Assembly (NCBI GenBank): GCA_934746015.1 | Contig: CAKVEW010000013.1 | Coordinates: forward strand, 23,260 to 87,259 | From: an uncultured Clostridium sp. | GTDB lineage: Bacteria > Bacillota > Clostridia > Clostridiales > Clostridiaceae | Length of the DNA: 64,000 nucleotides | Reading direction: 5' to 3' | Shown: piece by piece, positions 39,437 through 50,498 of the stretch | Position numbering within the stretch: position 1 is the stretch's first letter | Layout of the letters: each line of letters starts with the position of its first letter | Position numbers and translations under genes: made by a program | The notes under the pieces: model-generated | Databases searched by the model: none | What the model was told of the DNA's origin: nothing | The model's input: the letters and a program-made list of their open reading frames with translations, nothing else

Positions 39437-40228
39437 TTATACAAAAGTATAAGGATCTTCACTATGCTCTGAAATAATAATTTCTACTTCTTTAAATTTA
39501 TCTTGTAATTTATTAATTACTTCTAAAAAAACTATCCATTCAGATAAGAAATGTCCCGTATCTATTATAGATACTCCCATTTCCTTATAGTCACTTGCAA
39601 AGTGGTAAGTAGTATCTCCTGTTATTATACAGTCTGCACCTTTTTTATAAGCTATATCAAAAAAGCTACTTCCACTACCATTAATTACAGCTATATTTTT
39701 AACCTTTTCTGAAGCTTTAACTACTTTTAAGCCACTTATGTTTAACTTCTCTTTAACTTTTCTTACTAAGTCTTCTAAATCTATTTCTTCTTCTAACCTA
39801 ATAAATCTACCTAATCCCTCATTTGAATTTCTTGCATTTCTATTTACTTCAATAAGCTCTTTAGATTCATAACCTAATATATTAACTATAGTTTCATTTA
39901 AACCACCACTAGCTGAATCTAAATTAGTATGGCTTGAATATAAACTTATGTCATTTTTAATAAGCTCTATAATTTTTTTACCAACTAAAGTGTCTGTAGT
40001 TATAGTGCTTGGCTTTCTAAATAGTAAAGGATGGTGCGTAATTATTAAGTCTATATCCTTTTCTTTTGCTTCTTCAATTACTTCTAAAGTACAATCTAAA
40101 GATAAAAGAATCTTTTTAACTTCTTTTTCTTTATCTCCTACCATTAAACCAACATTATCAAAGTCTTCTTTTAAATTGACTGGAGCAAATCCCTCCATTA
40201 TTTCAATAATATTTTTTACTTTCTTCAT
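39437..40228 (-). CDS. yqfO: Nif3-like dinuclear metal centre protein (YqfO)
   Basis: 263 aa from the second ATG (AAGGA at nine bases; the first, at 40234, is too close). KEDFDNVGLMVGD, DLIITHHPLLF and SLYSSHTNLD carry the His/Asp metal ligands; the C-terminal DIAYKKGADCIITGDTTYHFASD and IIDTGHFLSEW complete the site. Often labelled GTP cyclohydrolase I type 2; true substrate unclear. Downstream of trmK as in many Firmicutes. Confidence 0.9.
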   Translation of the reverse strand: MKKVKNIIEIMEGFAPVNLKEDFDNVGLMVGDKEKEVKKILLSLDCTLEVIEEAKEKDIDLIITHHPLLFRKPSTITTDTLVGKKIIELIKNDISLYSSHTNLDSASGGLNETIVNILGYESKELIEVNRNARNSNEGLGRFIRLEEEIDLEDLVRKVKEKLNISGLKVVKASEKVKNIAVINGSGSSFFDIAYKKGADCIITGDTTYHFASDYKEMGVSIIDTGHFLSEWIVFLEVINKLQDKFKEVEIIISEHSEDPYTFV

Positions 40229-40240
40229 AATCATGCTTCC

Positions 40241-40933
40241 TTATAAATAATTAATCATGTTTGAAATTATATTTATTTTTTCTTCTACTGCTACCCTTCT
40301 ATCTCTAGCACTTACAGTGCTTTCTGTAATAAAACTAAGTATTCTTTTATAATTATCTACTTTTGAATTTAAATAATCCTTCATTAATGGATGCTTTTGC
40401 ATTAATAGTTTTGGGCTTACTTCATAATATATTGAATCTAATCCAATTGATTCTCCTGCTTTTTTTCTTACTTTAAATAATTCATAATATATTTCCTCTT
40501 CTTCGCAAAGATCTTCACATATTATTTCATAATCATTATTATAAAGATATTCTCTCAAAACTTCTGGGTTTTGTGCAGGAACTAGTATTAAATAGTTTAA
40601 TGAACTTACTTTATCAATACTTTCTTCAAGTATATCTCTAATTAAGTTTCCTCCCATACCAGCAATAATTACAGCTTCCACTTCATCTTTTTTAAGAGGA
40701 TTTAAGCCATCTCCAAGCCTGAATTCTAGTTCGTCACCTGCTCCCTCTAAAATAGCATTAAGTCTAGCTTTATCTAAAGGGTCCTTATTTATATCTATAG
40801 CTATAGCCTTATCACATATACCATTTTGTGTTGCATATAAAGGAATATAACCATGATCAGTCCCTATATCTGCTAAAACTGATGTCTTATCAATATTATT
40901 AATTATAAAATTTAATCTTTTGCTTAGTTCCAT
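40241..40933 (-). CDS. trmK: tRNA (adenine-22-N1)-methyltransferase TrmK
   Basis: 230 aa. SAM motif ADIGTDHGYIPLYA (about 20-33), AIAIDINKDPL, and AVIIAGMGGNLI with the conserved GMGG. C-terminal coiled coil. Makes m1A22 in tRNA. Located between sigA and nif3-like gene, a conserved order. Confidence 0.93.
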   Translation of the reverse strand: MELSKRLNFIINNIDKTSVLADIGTDHGYIPLYATQNGICDKAIAIDINKDPLDKARLNAILEGAGDELEFRLGDGLNPLKKDEVEAVIIAGMGGNLIRDILEESIDKVSSLNYLILVPAQNPEVLREYLYNNDYEIICEDLCEEEEIYYELFKVRKKAGESIGLDSIYYEVSPKLLMQKHPLMKDYLNSKVDNYKRILSFITESTVSARDRRVAVEEKINIISNMINYL

Positions 40934-40976
40934 TTATTTCTTCTCCTTGCTAAATTAAAATTAGCACCAGTAGGTG

Positions 40977-42083
40977 CTAATCTAAATAATCCTTTAATTT
41001 TTTACTTCTTGAAGGGTGTCTTAATTTTCTAAGTGCCTTAGCTTCAATTTGTCTTATTCTTTCTCTAGTTACATTGAACTCTTTACCAACTTCTTCTAGA
41101 GTTCTTGCTCTACCATCATCTAAGCCAAATCTAAGTCTTAATACTTTTTCTTCTCTTGGAGTTAAAGTATCTAAGACATTTATTAATTGCTCCTTAAGCA
41201 TTGTAAATGCAGCTGCTTCTGCAGGTGCTAAAGCATCATCATCTGGTATAAAATCTCCTAAATGTGAATCTTCTTCTTCACCGATAGGTGTTTCTAATGA
41301 TACTGGCTCTTGAGCAATTTTTTGAATTTCTCTAACTTTATCTACTGGTAAATCCATAACCTTTGAAATTTCTTCTGGGAATGGATCCCTACCTAATTCT
41401 TGTAATAATTGTCTTTGAACTCTTATTAATTTATTGATGGTTTCTACCATATGAACTGGTATTCTAATAGTTCTTGCTTGGTCAGCAATTGCTCTTGTAA
41501 TTGCCTGTCTTATCCACCATGTAGCATAAGTTGAGAATTTAAAGCCTTTTCTATAATCAAACTTTTCTACAGCTTTAATTAAGCCTAAATTTCCTTCTTG
41601 AATAAGGTCTAGAAATAGCATACCTCTACCAACATATCTTTTAGCAATACTTACAACTAATCTTAAGTTGGCTTCTGCTAATTTCTTTTTAGCTCTTTCA
41701 TCACCTTGTTCAATTCTATTTGCTAACTCTATTTCTTCTTCTGATGATAACAGAGGAACTTTTCCGATTTCTTTTAAGTACATCCTAACTGGGTCATCAA
41801 TAGCAATACCTTCTGGAATAGTTAAATCTAATTCTTCTTCTACTTCTTCTTCACCGTTTGGTTCACCTATAACTTCTATTCCCATAGACTCTAACACTTC
41901 ATAAATCTTTTCAATTTGTTCTGGACCTAAATCAATATTTTCAAGTTCATCCATTATTTCTTTATATGTTAAAGTACCACTCTTTTTTCCTTTATCAAGC
42001 AAGTTCTTAACTATATTCATTTTATTACTTCTATCTTCATTTTCCTTTTTAACCTGCTTAGCTTTTGTTTTTTCATCCAACAT
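40977..42083 (-). CDS. sigA: Primary RNA polymerase sigma factor
   Basis: 368 aa from the ATG with AAGGAGG seven bases upstream (an earlier in-frame ATG reads through this site). Region 1.1 (about 20-90), 1.2 ([21 protein letters not shown]), 2.4 [20 protein letters not shown], region 3, and 4.2 [30 protein letters not shown]. The housekeeping sigma factor. Downstream of dnaG, the classical macromolecular synthesis pair. Confidence 0.98.
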   Translation of the reverse strand: MLDEKTKAKQVKKENEDRSNKMNIVKNLLDKGKKSGTLTYKEIMDELENIDLGPEQIEKIYEVLESMGIEVIGEPNGEEEVEEELDLTIPEGIAIDDPVRMYLKEIGKVPLLSSEEEIELANRIEQGDERAKKKLAEANLRLVVSIAKRYVGRGMLFLDLIQEGNLGLIKAVEKFDYRKGFKFSTYATWWIRQAITRAIADQARTIRIPVHMVETINKLIRVQRQLLQELGRDPFPEEISKVMDLPVDKVREIQKIAQEPVSLETPIGEEEDSHLGDFIPDDDALAPAEAAAFTMLKEQLINVLDTLTPREEKVLRLRFGLDDGRARTLEEVGKEFNVTRERIRQIEAKALRKLRHPSRSKKLKDYLD

Positions 42084-42128
42084 ATTTTGACCTCCTTTCG
42101 TTATTGCCAACTGTACCTACACCTCTCT

Positions 42129-43886
42129 TTAGCTTCTCATCAAATTCTTTAACTCTATAGCAATTTGTATTGATTCTTCAATTTTCCCTTGTGATTCTAA
42201 AAGCTTTTGTTTTTGTTTTAATTCTTTCAATCTTTCGTTTAACTTATAACTATCTATCTGTTTTATTAAATCCTGAATTAACTTTTTATTATCTTTTCCT
42301 ATAAGGACTTGTTGCTCATTAATTTTTACAACTTCCTCAATAGTTTTTATATTTGTGCATTTTGATTCTAAATAGGTTTCTATATTATTTATATTTCCCA
42401 TTTTAGCATCTTTAATGATAGAAAAAATCTCTTTATGTTCTGGAAGAATTAACTCATCTTGTCTTATTAAATTAACAATATAATCAAGATATTCTTCATT
42501 GAAACATAACTTCAATAAGGATCTTTCAGCCTTCATAAAAGCAGGCTCCTTATATAATTTTGTTCCACTTTCTTCCTTGTTATTCATAAATTCTTGATTT
42601 TGCATATTTTTTGTCATTTCTCTTGATAATAAATCATACAAAGCTTGTTCTCTTATACCTGTATTTTCAGATATTTTTTTAATATAAATATCTTTTTCTA
42701 CTGGATTTACTTTTGCTAAAATTTCAGTAACTTTTTTCCCATATTTTATTAAATCATTACTATCCTTGAAATTTATGTTTTCTCCAGCTTTTTTTATTCT
42801 GTACTCTACTAATCCCTCAGCTTCATTTATTAATTTAATAAATGCATCTTTTCCATTGCTTCTTACATACTCATCAGGATCCTTGCCTTGTGGAATACTT
42901 AATACTCTAACATCAAAGCCTGCATCCTTTAGTATTTCTAGTCCTCTAAGAGTTGCTGTTTGCCCAGCTATATCTGCATCATAAGATATTATTACCTTAT
43001 CTGCATACCTCTTTAATAGCCTTGCTTGGTTTACTGTTAATGCAGTTCCTAATGAAGCTACTACATTAGTAATTCCATATTGATGCAAGGTAATTAAATC
43101 CATATATCCTTCTACCATAATGAAGTATCTTTCCTTCATATTACTTTTAATTGCAAAGTTTAAACCATATAAATTAGTTCCCTTTTGAAAGACTAACGTT
43201 TCTGGAGAGTTCAAATATTTTGGTTTAGAATCATCTAAAACTCTACCTCCAAAACCTATTACCTTTCCTCTATAATCAAAAACTGGAAACATTACTCTAT
43301 TTCTAAATCTATCATATTTATTACCAGTTTTTTGTGAAGTTAAAACTAATCCTGCTTCTAATAATATATTCTCACTAAAGCCTTGTTTTCTTAGATGAAA
43401 CAATAAGCTGTTCCAACTATCCTTTGCATATCCCAGTCCAAATCTTTTTATAGTTTCTTGCCTTATTCCTCTATTTAAAAAATATTCCATGGCTGTTTTA
43501 TCAGATCTTAAATTAGAATAAAAAAACCTACCTGCTTCTACATTTACTTTGTAAAGTAATTCTTTCTTTTTTGCAGTTGGATTTATTCTAGTTTCATCCT
43601 CTAATAATATATTAGCCCTATCTGCTAAATATTTAACGGCATCTATAAAGTTCATATTTTTACTTTTCATAACAAAAGTAATTATATTTCCTGATTCACC
43701 ACACCCAAAGCATTTATAAATTTGCTTTTCTTGTGAAACAGAAAAAGAAGGAGATTTTTCATTATGAAATGGACATAGCCCTGAAAAGCTTCTTCCAGTT
43801 TTTTTCAGCCTAACTGATTCAGATATAACATCAACGATGTCATTTTCTTCTTTAATTTTCTCTAGAATCTCTTCAGAAATCTGCAA
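42129..43886 (-). CDS. dnaG: DNA primase
   Basis: 585 aa, TTG start with AAGGAGGTG. N-terminal zinc ribbon (CPFHNEKSPSF, then CFGCGESG, about 38-65), RNA polymerase core (KPKYLNSPETLVFQKG, VEGYMDLITLHQYG, ISYDADIAGQ Toprim), and a C-terminal helicase-binding part. Makes replication primers. Confidence 0.98.
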   Translation of the reverse strand: MQISEEILEKIKEENDIVDVISESVRLKKTGRSFSGLCPFHNEKSPSFSVSQEKQIYKCFGCGESGNIITFVMKSKNMNFIDAVKYLADRANILLEDETRINPTAKKKELLYKVNVEAGRFFYSNLRSDKTAMEYFLNRGIRQETIKRFGLGYAKDSWNSLLFHLRKQGFSENILLEAGLVLTSQKTGNKYDRFRNRVMFPVFDYRGKVIGFGGRVLDDSKPKYLNSPETLVFQKGTNLYGLNFAIKSNMKERYFIMVEGYMDLITLHQYGITNVVASLGTALTVNQARLLKRYADKVIISYDADIAGQTATLRGLEILKDAGFDVRVLSIPQGKDPDEYVRSNGKDAFIKLINEAEGLVEYRIKKAGENINFKDSNDLIKYGKKVTEILAKVNPVEKDIYIKKISENTGIREQALYDLLSREMTKNMQNQEFMNNKEESGTKLYKEPAFMKAERSLLKLCFNEEYLDYIVNLIRQDELILPEHKEIFSIIKDAKMGNINNIETYLESKCTNIKTIEEVVKINEQQVLIGKDNKKLIQDLIKQIDSYKLNERLKELKQKQKLLESQGKIEESIQIAIELKNLMRS

Positions 43887-44060
43887 GGAGATTCACCTCC
43901 TTACTCATAATTTGCGTCAACTTATATTTAATTCGACATTTTTTATAGAAATCCTTCTTAAAATTTATTTTTTTTATTTTTTTTATTAAATCTTCTTTAT
44001 TTATATTCTTTATCAAGGTTAAAATTCCTTCATTCTTAAAATTTTATTTTATCTTGAATA

Positions 44061-45092
44061 TTAATATATTACTAATTTAGGAACAAATATAGAATTAAAT
44101 GTATTTAAGCAATAATCATCGCTCATTCCTGATATATAGTCTGCAACAGCTCTTTTTGCTCCTTCTTTTTCTGCTATTACCTTGTATATCCCTGGTAGTT
44201 CATCTATATGATTATAATAATGCTCTATTAAATTTTCTAGTACAAATTTCGCCTTATTTCTTTCTACCTTTAAAATATCCCCTAGATATACATTTTTAAA
44301 CATAAATCTTCTTAGTTCTGTCATAGCCTCCCAAACTTCTTTACTAAAGACTATATCAATCTCATTATTTTTTATAGCTTCACTAGTATTTATTACTACA
44401 TCTGTTACTAAAGTCTTTATTCTTTTTGAATGTGTTTCTCCTAATACCTTTATCACTTCTTTAGGTAATATATCTTCACTTAAAAGCCCTGCTCTTATAG
44501 AATCATCTATATCATGATTTAAATATGCTATTTTATCACTTACTTTAAGAACTCTTCCTTCTAAGGTTTTAGCTTTATTATTACTGTTATTACTTAAACC
44601 ACTATGATGTAATATTCCATCAATTACTTCATTGGATAAATTTAACCCTTTTCCGTTTTTCTCTAATTTTTCTACTACTCTAACACTTTGCTCATTATGT
44701 CTGAAACCTTCATCTAAAAATGAATTTAGTACTTCTTCTCCGTTATGCGCAAAGGCTGCATGGCCTAAGTCATGTCCTAAAGCAATTGCTTCTATTAATT
44801 GTTCATTTAAACCAATGCCTATTCCTATTGTTCTTGATATTTGAGATACTTCTAATGTATGAGTTAATCTTGTTCTGTAATGGTCACCAAAAGTTTTAAT
44901 ATAAACTTGTGTCTTATGCTTTAAGCGTCTAAAGGATTTGCTATGAATTATCCTGTCTCTATCCACCATAAAACATGTTCTCATTGGATCATTTTCTTCT
45001 TCCCTTTTTCTTCCTAGGGTTCTACTACTAAATTGTGCTTGAGGAATTAATGTCAACCTTTCAATTCCTTCCATTTTTTCTCTTACATTCAT
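44061..45092 (-). CDS. dgt: dGTPase-like HD hydrolase
   Basis: 343 aa. HD motif in [37 protein letters not shown] and [26 protein letters not shown] completes the site. Deoxyguanosine triphosphate triphosphohydrolase-like family. Upstream of dnaG. Shorter than E. coli Dgt, as is usual in Firmicutes. Confidence 0.9.
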   Translation of the reverse strand: MNVREKMEGIERLTLIPQAQFSSRTLGRKREEENDPMRTCFMVDRDRIIHSKSFRRLKHKTQVYIKTFGDHYRTRLTHTLEVSQISRTIGIGIGLNEQLIEAIALGHDLGHAAFAHNGEEVLNSFLDEGFRHNEQSVRVVEKLEKNGKGLNLSNEVIDGILHHSGLSNNSNNKAKTLEGRVLKVSDKIAYLNHDIDDSIRAGLLSEDILPKEVIKVLGETHSKRIKTLVTDVVINTSEAIKNNEIDIVFSKEVWEAMTELRRFMFKNVYLGDILKVERNKAKFVLENLIEHYYNHIDELPGIYKVIAEKEGAKRAVADYISGMSDDYCLNTFNSIFVPKLVIY

Positions 45093-45236
45093 CTATCTCA
45101 CCTCTATATAACATATTCTATATTTTTCTCTATTTTCCTCTATTTAAACATATTTATAAGTAATATATTTAATACCTAGAATATTTTCTTTTTTTAAGTA
45201 ATATCTTAATAATAAGTAATTATAAAGGAGAGAATA

Positions 45237-46298
45237 ATGGAAAGCTTGCTGAAAAATATAAATGAGGAACTGCTTCCTATAGATGAATTAAAGAATAATA
45301 TATTAATTTACTATAACTTAGAGAATTCTTCTGTTATTAATGTTAAGTTTAAAAATACTGAAAAACAAAGAGCTGTTTATAAAATAGATAATGGCAATAA
45401 AAAATATTGCTTAAAGAAAGTATATTATAATGAAGAAAATCTCTTATATGTCTATTCAACAATGGAGTGGTGTTATAGAAATGGAATTAATGTTCCTAAG
45501 TTGCTTCCAACTATTACTGGAAATAGATATGTAAAATATAAAGATATGCTATTTATTTTAACTCCTTGGCTTGATGGTGAAAAATGTGATTTTGATAATA
45601 TAAATCATGTTTTATTATCTTCTAGAACTCTTGGAAAATTACATAAATCTTCTAGAAATTTTCTACCTATAGATGGAAGTATTAACAGAGAAGGTTTTGA
45701 AAACTATAGTGAATCTATATCGAAACATTTTAATCAATTATTATTAAGTATTAATAATGCCCATAAATATAATGATAGATTTTCAAGACTTTTTTTAGAT
45801 AATATAGATGAAAACTTAGAACTTGCCAAGTTATCTTTCGAAGTTTCTTCATCAATTGATTTAGATAATTTATCACGCTCACTTTGCCATGGAGATTATG
45901 TCAATAAAAATATCTTGATTTGTAATAGTACTATTTCTTTAATAGATTTTGATAAATGTAAAATGGACTTTTCTGCTAGAGATGTCTCTTATTTTTTAAG
46001 AAGATTACTAAAAAGAGAAAATACTAATTGGCAAATTAATTTAACATTAGATGTACTTGATTCATATATTTCTGAAAATGAATTAACTGAATCTGATTTA
46101 AAATTCATCTTAGCTTACATTGCTTTCCCACAAAAATTCTGGAAATTATCTAGGGATTATTATAAAAACATTCGAAAGTGCAATAAGAACTCCTTTATTT
46201 CTTTAATGGAAAAAGGGCTCCATAAAAGTAAGAATCAATTAGATTTTACTTATGAACTAATAAATACCTTTAGACGTCACTATAACGTAAAAATTTAA
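45237..46298 (+). CDS. CotS-family spore coat kinase-like protein
   Basis: 353 aa. Aminoglycoside-phosphotransferase/CotS fold: KYCLKKVYYNEENLLYVYSTMEW (nucleotide-binding lysine), LTPWLDGEKCDF, LCHGDYVNKNILI (catalytic Asp) and SLIDFDKCKMDFSARDVSYF. Found in Clostridium and Bacillus coat or cortex-linked genes. Convergent with ppdK; AAGGAGAG site. Confidence 0.85.
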   Translation: MESLLKNINEELLPIDELKNNILIYYNLENSSVINVKFKNTEKQRAVYKIDNGNKKYCLKKVYYNEENLLYVYSTMEWCYRNGINVPKLLPTITGNRYVKYKDMLFILTPWLDGEKCDFDNINHVLLSSRTLGKLHKSSRNFLPIDGSINREGFENYSESISKHFNQLLLSINNAHKYNDRFSRLFLDNIDENLELAKLSFEVSSSIDLDNLSRSLCHGDYVNKNILICNSTISLIDFDKCKMDFSARDVSYFLRRLLKRENTNWQINLTLDVLDSYISENELTESDLKFILAYIAFPQKFWKLSRDYYKNIRKCNKNSFISLMEKGLHKSKNQLDFTYELINTFRRHYNVKI

Positions 46299-46302
46299 TT
46301 AA

Positions 46303-46332
46303 AATAAGGCTACCAATTTAGGTAGCCTTATT
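46303..46332. terminator. Bidirectional terminator between cotS-like and ppdK
   Basis: AATAAGGCTACC/GGTAGCCTTATT, a perfect 12-bp stem with T-runs on both sides, in the 47-bp convergent gap. Confidence 0.85.
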
Positions 46333-46345
46333 ATTAATTTATTTA

Positions 46346-48976
46346 TTATCTTTTATTTTTTACTTGCGCTTGTGCAGCTGCTAATCTAGCAATTGGCACT
46401 CTAAATGGTGAACATGATACATAATCTAATCCTATATTATGACAGAATTCTACTGATGATGGATCTCCACCATGTTCTCCACATATTCCAAGCTTAAGAT
46501 CACTCTTAACTGATCTTCCTTTTTCAACTGCAATTTTTATTAATGCACCTACTCCAGTTTGATCTAACTTAGCAAATGGATCTTGTTCGTAAATTTTCTT
46601 TTCATAGTAGCTTCCTAAGAATTTAGCAGCATCATCTCTTGAGAATCCAAATGTCATTTGAGTTAAGTCATTTGTACCAAATGAGAAGAAATCTGCTTCC
46701 TTAGCAATTTCATCAGCTGTTAATGCAGCTCTTGGAATTTCAATCATAGTACCAATCTTGTATTCTAACTTAACTCCTTTTTCTGCCATTACAGCTTCAG
46801 CAGTATTAACTACTATATCCTTAACATATTTTAATTCTTTAATTTCTCCAACAAGTGGAATCATTATTTCTGGAACTATATCATAGCCCTTACTATTTTT
46901 AACCTCTATTGCAGCTTCTATTACTGCTCTAGTTTGCATTTCAGCTATTTCTGGATAAGAAACTGCTAATCTACAGCCTCTATGTCCCATCATAGGATTA
47001 AACTCATGTAATTCATTAACTGTTGCTTTTAATTCTTCAAAAGTTAATCCCATTTCATTAGCTAAAGATTGTATATCTTCATCATTGTGAGGTAAGAATT
47101 CATGTAGTGGTGGATCTAAGAATCTTATAGTTGCTGGCATTCCACCTAAAGCTTCATATATACCAACAAAGTCTTCTCTTTGCATTGGAAGTAACTTTTC
47201 TAGAGCTTTTCTTCTTTGTTCTTCATTTTTAGCAACTATCATTTCTCTAACTGCCATAATTCTATCTTCAGCAAAGAACATATGCTCTGTTCTACATAAT
47301 CCAATACCTTCTGCACCAAATTCAACTGCTTGAACAGTATCTCTTGGAGAGTCAGCATTAGTTCTAACCTTTAATTTTCTTATTTCATCTGCCCATTCCA
47401 TAAATGTAGCAAAGTATCCTGATATTTCTGGTGTTACTGTTTTAACAGCTTCTCCATATACATTACCAGTTGATCCATCTATAGAAATATAATCATCAGC
47501 AGTATATACCTTTCCATTTGCTTCTAATGTCCTAGCACTTTCATTAACTTTTAAAGTTCCACATCCAGCAACACAACAAGTTCCCATTCCTCTAGCAACA
47601 ACTGCTGCGTGAGATGTCATACCACCTCTTACAGTTAATATTCCTTCTGCTGCTATCATGCCTTCAATATCTTCTGGTGAGGTTTCAAGTCTTACTAAAA
47701 CTACACTTTCACCCTTTTCTTTTCTTTCCTTAGCTTCTTCTGCAGTAAATGCTATCTTACCACATGCAGCTCCTGGAGATGCTGGAAGACCTTTAGCAAT
47801 AGGTTCAGCCTTCTTTAAATCATCAGTATGGAAAGTTGGGTGAAGTAATGAATCTAATTGAGTAGGTCCAACTTTTAAAATTGCCTCTTCTTTAGTTAAC
47901 ATTCCTTCTTCAACTAAATCAACAGCTATTTTTAATGCTGCTTGAGCTGTTCTCTTACCATTTCTTGTTTGTAAGAAGTATAACTTACCTTCTTCAATAG
48001 TAATTTCCATATCTTGCATATCTTTATAATGATTTTCTAATGTATGAACTATATCAGTAAATTGCTTATATATAACTGGATTTTGTTCTTCTAATTTAGA
48101 TATTGGAAGTGGTGTTCTTATACCAGCAACAACATCTTCTCCTTGAGCATTCATTAAGTACTCACCATATATTACATTTTCTCCAGTAGCAGGATCTCTT
48201 GAGAATACAACTCCTGTTCCTGAAGTTTCACCCTTATTACCAAATACCATTTCTTGAACGTTTACTGCCGTACCCCATTCTCCTGGAATATCATTTAATC
48301 TTCTATAAACTATAGCTCTTGGATTATTCCATGATCTAAATACAGCTGTTATTGCTTCGATTAATTGAGTTTTAGGATCTTGTGGGAACTCTTCCCCTTT
48401 TTCCTTTTTATAAAGAGCTTTGTATCTTTCGACTAAAACTTTTAAATCATCAGCAGTTAATTCAGTATCAAATTCAACGCCTCTTTCTTCCTTCATTTCA
48501 TCTATTAGATTTTCAAATAATCTCTTTTCAATATTCATAACAACATCAGAGAACATTTGAATGAATCTTCTATATGAATCATATGCAAATCTTGGATTGT
48601 TTGTTAAATCTGCCATAGCAACAACTGATTTATCATTTAAACCAAGGTTTAAAACTGTATCCATCATACCTGGCATTGATACTCTAGCGCCTGATCTTAC
48701 AGATACTAATAATGGTTTAGTTAAGCTTCCAAATTCTTTACCTGTAAGCTTTTCTAAATCAGATATTTTTTGATGAATTTCTTCAATAATTTCTGGTGCA
48801 ATTACTTTTCCATCCTCATAATATTTATTACAAGCTTCTGTAGTAACTGTGAATCCTTGTGGTACAGGAATTCCTAGTAGAATCATTTCTGATAAATTTG
48901 CTCCTTTACCTCCTAGAAGGTTTTTCATTGACCCATTTCCTTCACTAAAAAGGTAAACGTACTTCTTTTTCTCCAT
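46346..48976 (-). CDS. ppdK: Pyruvate, phosphate dikinase
   Basis: 876 aa, full length. N-terminal nucleotide-binding region (GKGANLSEM, SVRSGARVSMPGMMDTVLNLGL), the phosphohistidine loop GGMTSHAAVVARGMGTCCVAGC, and the C-terminal pyruvate/PEP barrel with EGIGLCRTEHMF, IGTMIEIPRAALTADEIA and GICGEHGGDP. Interconverts pyruvate+ATP+Pi and PEP+AMP+PPi. Directly downstream of a CcpN-type regulator. Confidence 0.98.
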   Translation of the reverse strand: MEKKKYVYLFSEGNGSMKNLLGGKGANLSEMILLGIPVPQGFTVTTEACNKYYEDGKVIAPEIIEEIHQKISDLEKLTGKEFGSLTKPLLVSVRSGARVSMPGMMDTVLNLGLNDKSVVAMADLTNNPRFAYDSYRRFIQMFSDVVMNIEKRLFENLIDEMKEERGVEFDTELTADDLKVLVERYKALYKKEKGEEFPQDPKTQLIEAITAVFRSWNNPRAIVYRRLNDIPGEWGTAVNVQEMVFGNKGETSGTGVVFSRDPATGENVIYGEYLMNAQGEDVVAGIRTPLPISKLEEQNPVIYKQFTDIVHTLENHYKDMQDMEITIEEGKLYFLQTRNGKRTAQAALKIAVDLVEEGMLTKEEAILKVGPTQLDSLLHPTFHTDDLKKAEPIAKGLPASPGAACGKIAFTAEEAKERKEKGESVVLVRLETSPEDIEGMIAAEGILTVRGGMTSHAAVVARGMGTCCVAGCGTLKVNESARTLEANGKVYTADDYISIDGSTGNVYGEAVKTVTPEISGYFATFMEWADEIRKLKVRTNADSPRDTVQAVEFGAEGIGLCRTEHMFFAEDRIMAVREMIVAKNEEQRRKALEKLLPMQREDFVGIYEALGGMPATIRFLDPPLHEFLPHNDEDIQSLANEMGLTFEELKATVNELHEFNPMMGHRGCRLAVSYPEIAEMQTRAVIEAAIEVKNSKGYDIVPEIMIPLVGEIKELKYVKDIVVNTAEAVMAEKGVKLEYKIGTMIEIPRAALTADEIAKEADFFSFGTNDLTQMTFGFSRDDAAKFLGSYYEKKIYEQDPFAKLDQTGVGALIKIAVEKGRSVKSDLKLGICGEHGGDPSSVEFCHNIGLDYVSCSPFRVPIARLAAAQAQVKNKR

Positions 48977-49050
48977 CTCAATACTCCTCCGTTCAATCGA
49001 ATTGATATATATACTAACAGTATGTTTATACTGTAGCTACCCATTTAAAT

Positions 49051-49689
49051 TTAATTACCTTCTCCTAATTTAACGAAAAGCTTAGTTATATTAGTTTTTG
49101 AAATTTTACCAATAATCTTTAGCTTTGTTTTTTCCTTTGATGAAGTTTCTATTTTTTCAACTATTGGAATACTATCTATTTCATGTTCAATAATTTTTTT
49201 TGCCAAATCGTACGCACTATCATCTGCTGATCCACAAATTATATTTGGCATTCTTGTCATTATTACTCCAACTGGAACTTTATTTATATCAGTTCCCCCA
49301 ATAGCATTTTTTAAAAAGTCTTTTCTAGAAACAGCCCCTACTAAGCAACCATCACTTTCTATGAATAAAGTGCCTACATCATTTAAGAATAAGAATACGA
49401 TTGCATCATATACTGTGGTTTCTTCATTTACTGTAACTGGTTTTGACATTATCTCTCCAGCTAAAACCTTAGATATATTTTCTAAAACCCTAGTATTTTG
49501 AGCTTCTCCTAAATATACATAACCAACCTTAGGCTTAGCATCCAGTATCCCTATCATAGTTAAAATAGCTAAATCTGCTCTTAAAGCAGCTCTAGTTACC
49601 CCCAGCCTTTCAGCTAATGATTCACTAGTTACAGGCTGTCCTTTTTTAACTATCCTTACTATTTCTTCTTGCCTTGCTGATAACTTCAA
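49051..49689 (-). CDS. ccpN: CcpN-type transcriptional regulator with CBS domains
   Basis: 212 aa, TTG start. N-terminal HTH (SARQEEIVRIVKKGQPVTSESLAERLGVTRAALRADLAIL), then two CBS domains (about 80-200: MSKPVTVNEETTVYDAIVFLF, LVGAVSRKDFLKNAIGG, MTRMPNIICG). CcpN of Bacillus represses gluconeogenic genes; here it is 74 bp upstream of ppdK, and so likely controls it. Confidence 0.9.
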   Translation of the reverse strand: MKLSARQEEIVRIVKKGQPVTSESLAERLGVTRAALRADLAILTMIGILDAKPKVGYVYLGEAQNTRVLENISKVLAGEIMSKPVTVNEETTVYDAIVFLFLNDVGTLFIESDGCLVGAVSRKDFLKNAIGGTDINKVPVGVIMTRMPNIICGSADDSAYDLAKKIIEHEIDSIPIVEKIETSSKEKTKLKIIGKISKTNITKLFVKLGEGN

Positions 49690-49869
49690 ATTTATCCCTC
49701 TTTCTAGGTTTACTGGAAATATTCAGATAATTTTGATTAGTGCGATATTTACATACTAATTATATCATTTTATAAAAGTTTGACTATACTTAATTTTCTG
49801 AATAATCACTCATATTAGCCGAATATTCCCATTTCTTTAATTTTATTCTTATTTTAATACTGTTTATCT

Positions 49870-50493
49870 TTATTTTACTCTATTTTCCTCATCTTCGTCA
49901 AATTTAACAGTATATGTAAAAGAATTGTTGTCTGTATTTTCATTTTCTTTAGATTTATCAGTTTTTACACTATAATCATCAGAAGAAAATTTATCTTTTT
50001 TAACTTCATCAACCTTATTCTTTACCTTCTCTGCTACACCAGTAGCTGCATCTTTAATATCTCCTACAGCTTTACTTATATACTTGTTAACTACTTCAAC
50101 AGTACCATCCGCTTTAGTAATTTCAATTGTTATTTGTGTTACAACTCCTGCTATTAATACAAAAGCTAAAAGTGGTGGAAAAATAATTGCAATAACCCCT
50201 GCTGCTATACCAGCATTAACAGGTACATCAACAATTTCCTTTTCATCTTTGCTTATTCTAATTCTAGTAACATTTCCTTTATTTATTAAGTCTTTAAGCC
50301 ATTTCTTAAAGTCATCTATACTTTCAGCCTTTATCTTACTGTTTTCAAGTGCATCTTCTTCTTTTATTCTTTCAATGTAGATAATGGCTTCTAGTACATC
50401 TCCATTAGCTATTTCAAGTGCATTTTTAGCTTCTGCATAAGTAACTCCAGTTCTCTCTCTTACTTGATCTACCTTTTCTAAAGTTATTTCCAT
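49870..50493 (-). CDS. DUF4342 protein with UBA-like N-terminus
   Basis: 207 aa from ATG (AAAGGAG 8 bases upstream). N-terminal UBA/TS-N-like helix bundle (VDQVRERTGVTYAEAKNALEIANGDVLEAIIYIER) then a DUF4342 part with a membrane-like hydrophobic stretch (about 95-120, VNAGIAAGVIAIIFPPLLAFVLIAGVV) and a charged tail. The start codon nearly touches the recO stop, so they are co-transcribed. Function unknown. Confidence 0.8.
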   Translation of the reverse strand: MEITLEKVDQVRERTGVTYAEAKNALEIANGDVLEAIIYIERIKEEDALENSKIKAESIDDFKKWLKDLINKGNVTRIRISKDEKEIVDVPVNAGIAAGVIAIIFPPLLAFVLIAGVVTQITIEITKADGTVEVVNKYISKAVGDIKDAATGVAEKVKNKVDEVKKDKFSSDDYSVKTDKSKENENTDNNSFTYTVKFDEDEENRVK

Positions 50494-50498
50494 ATTAA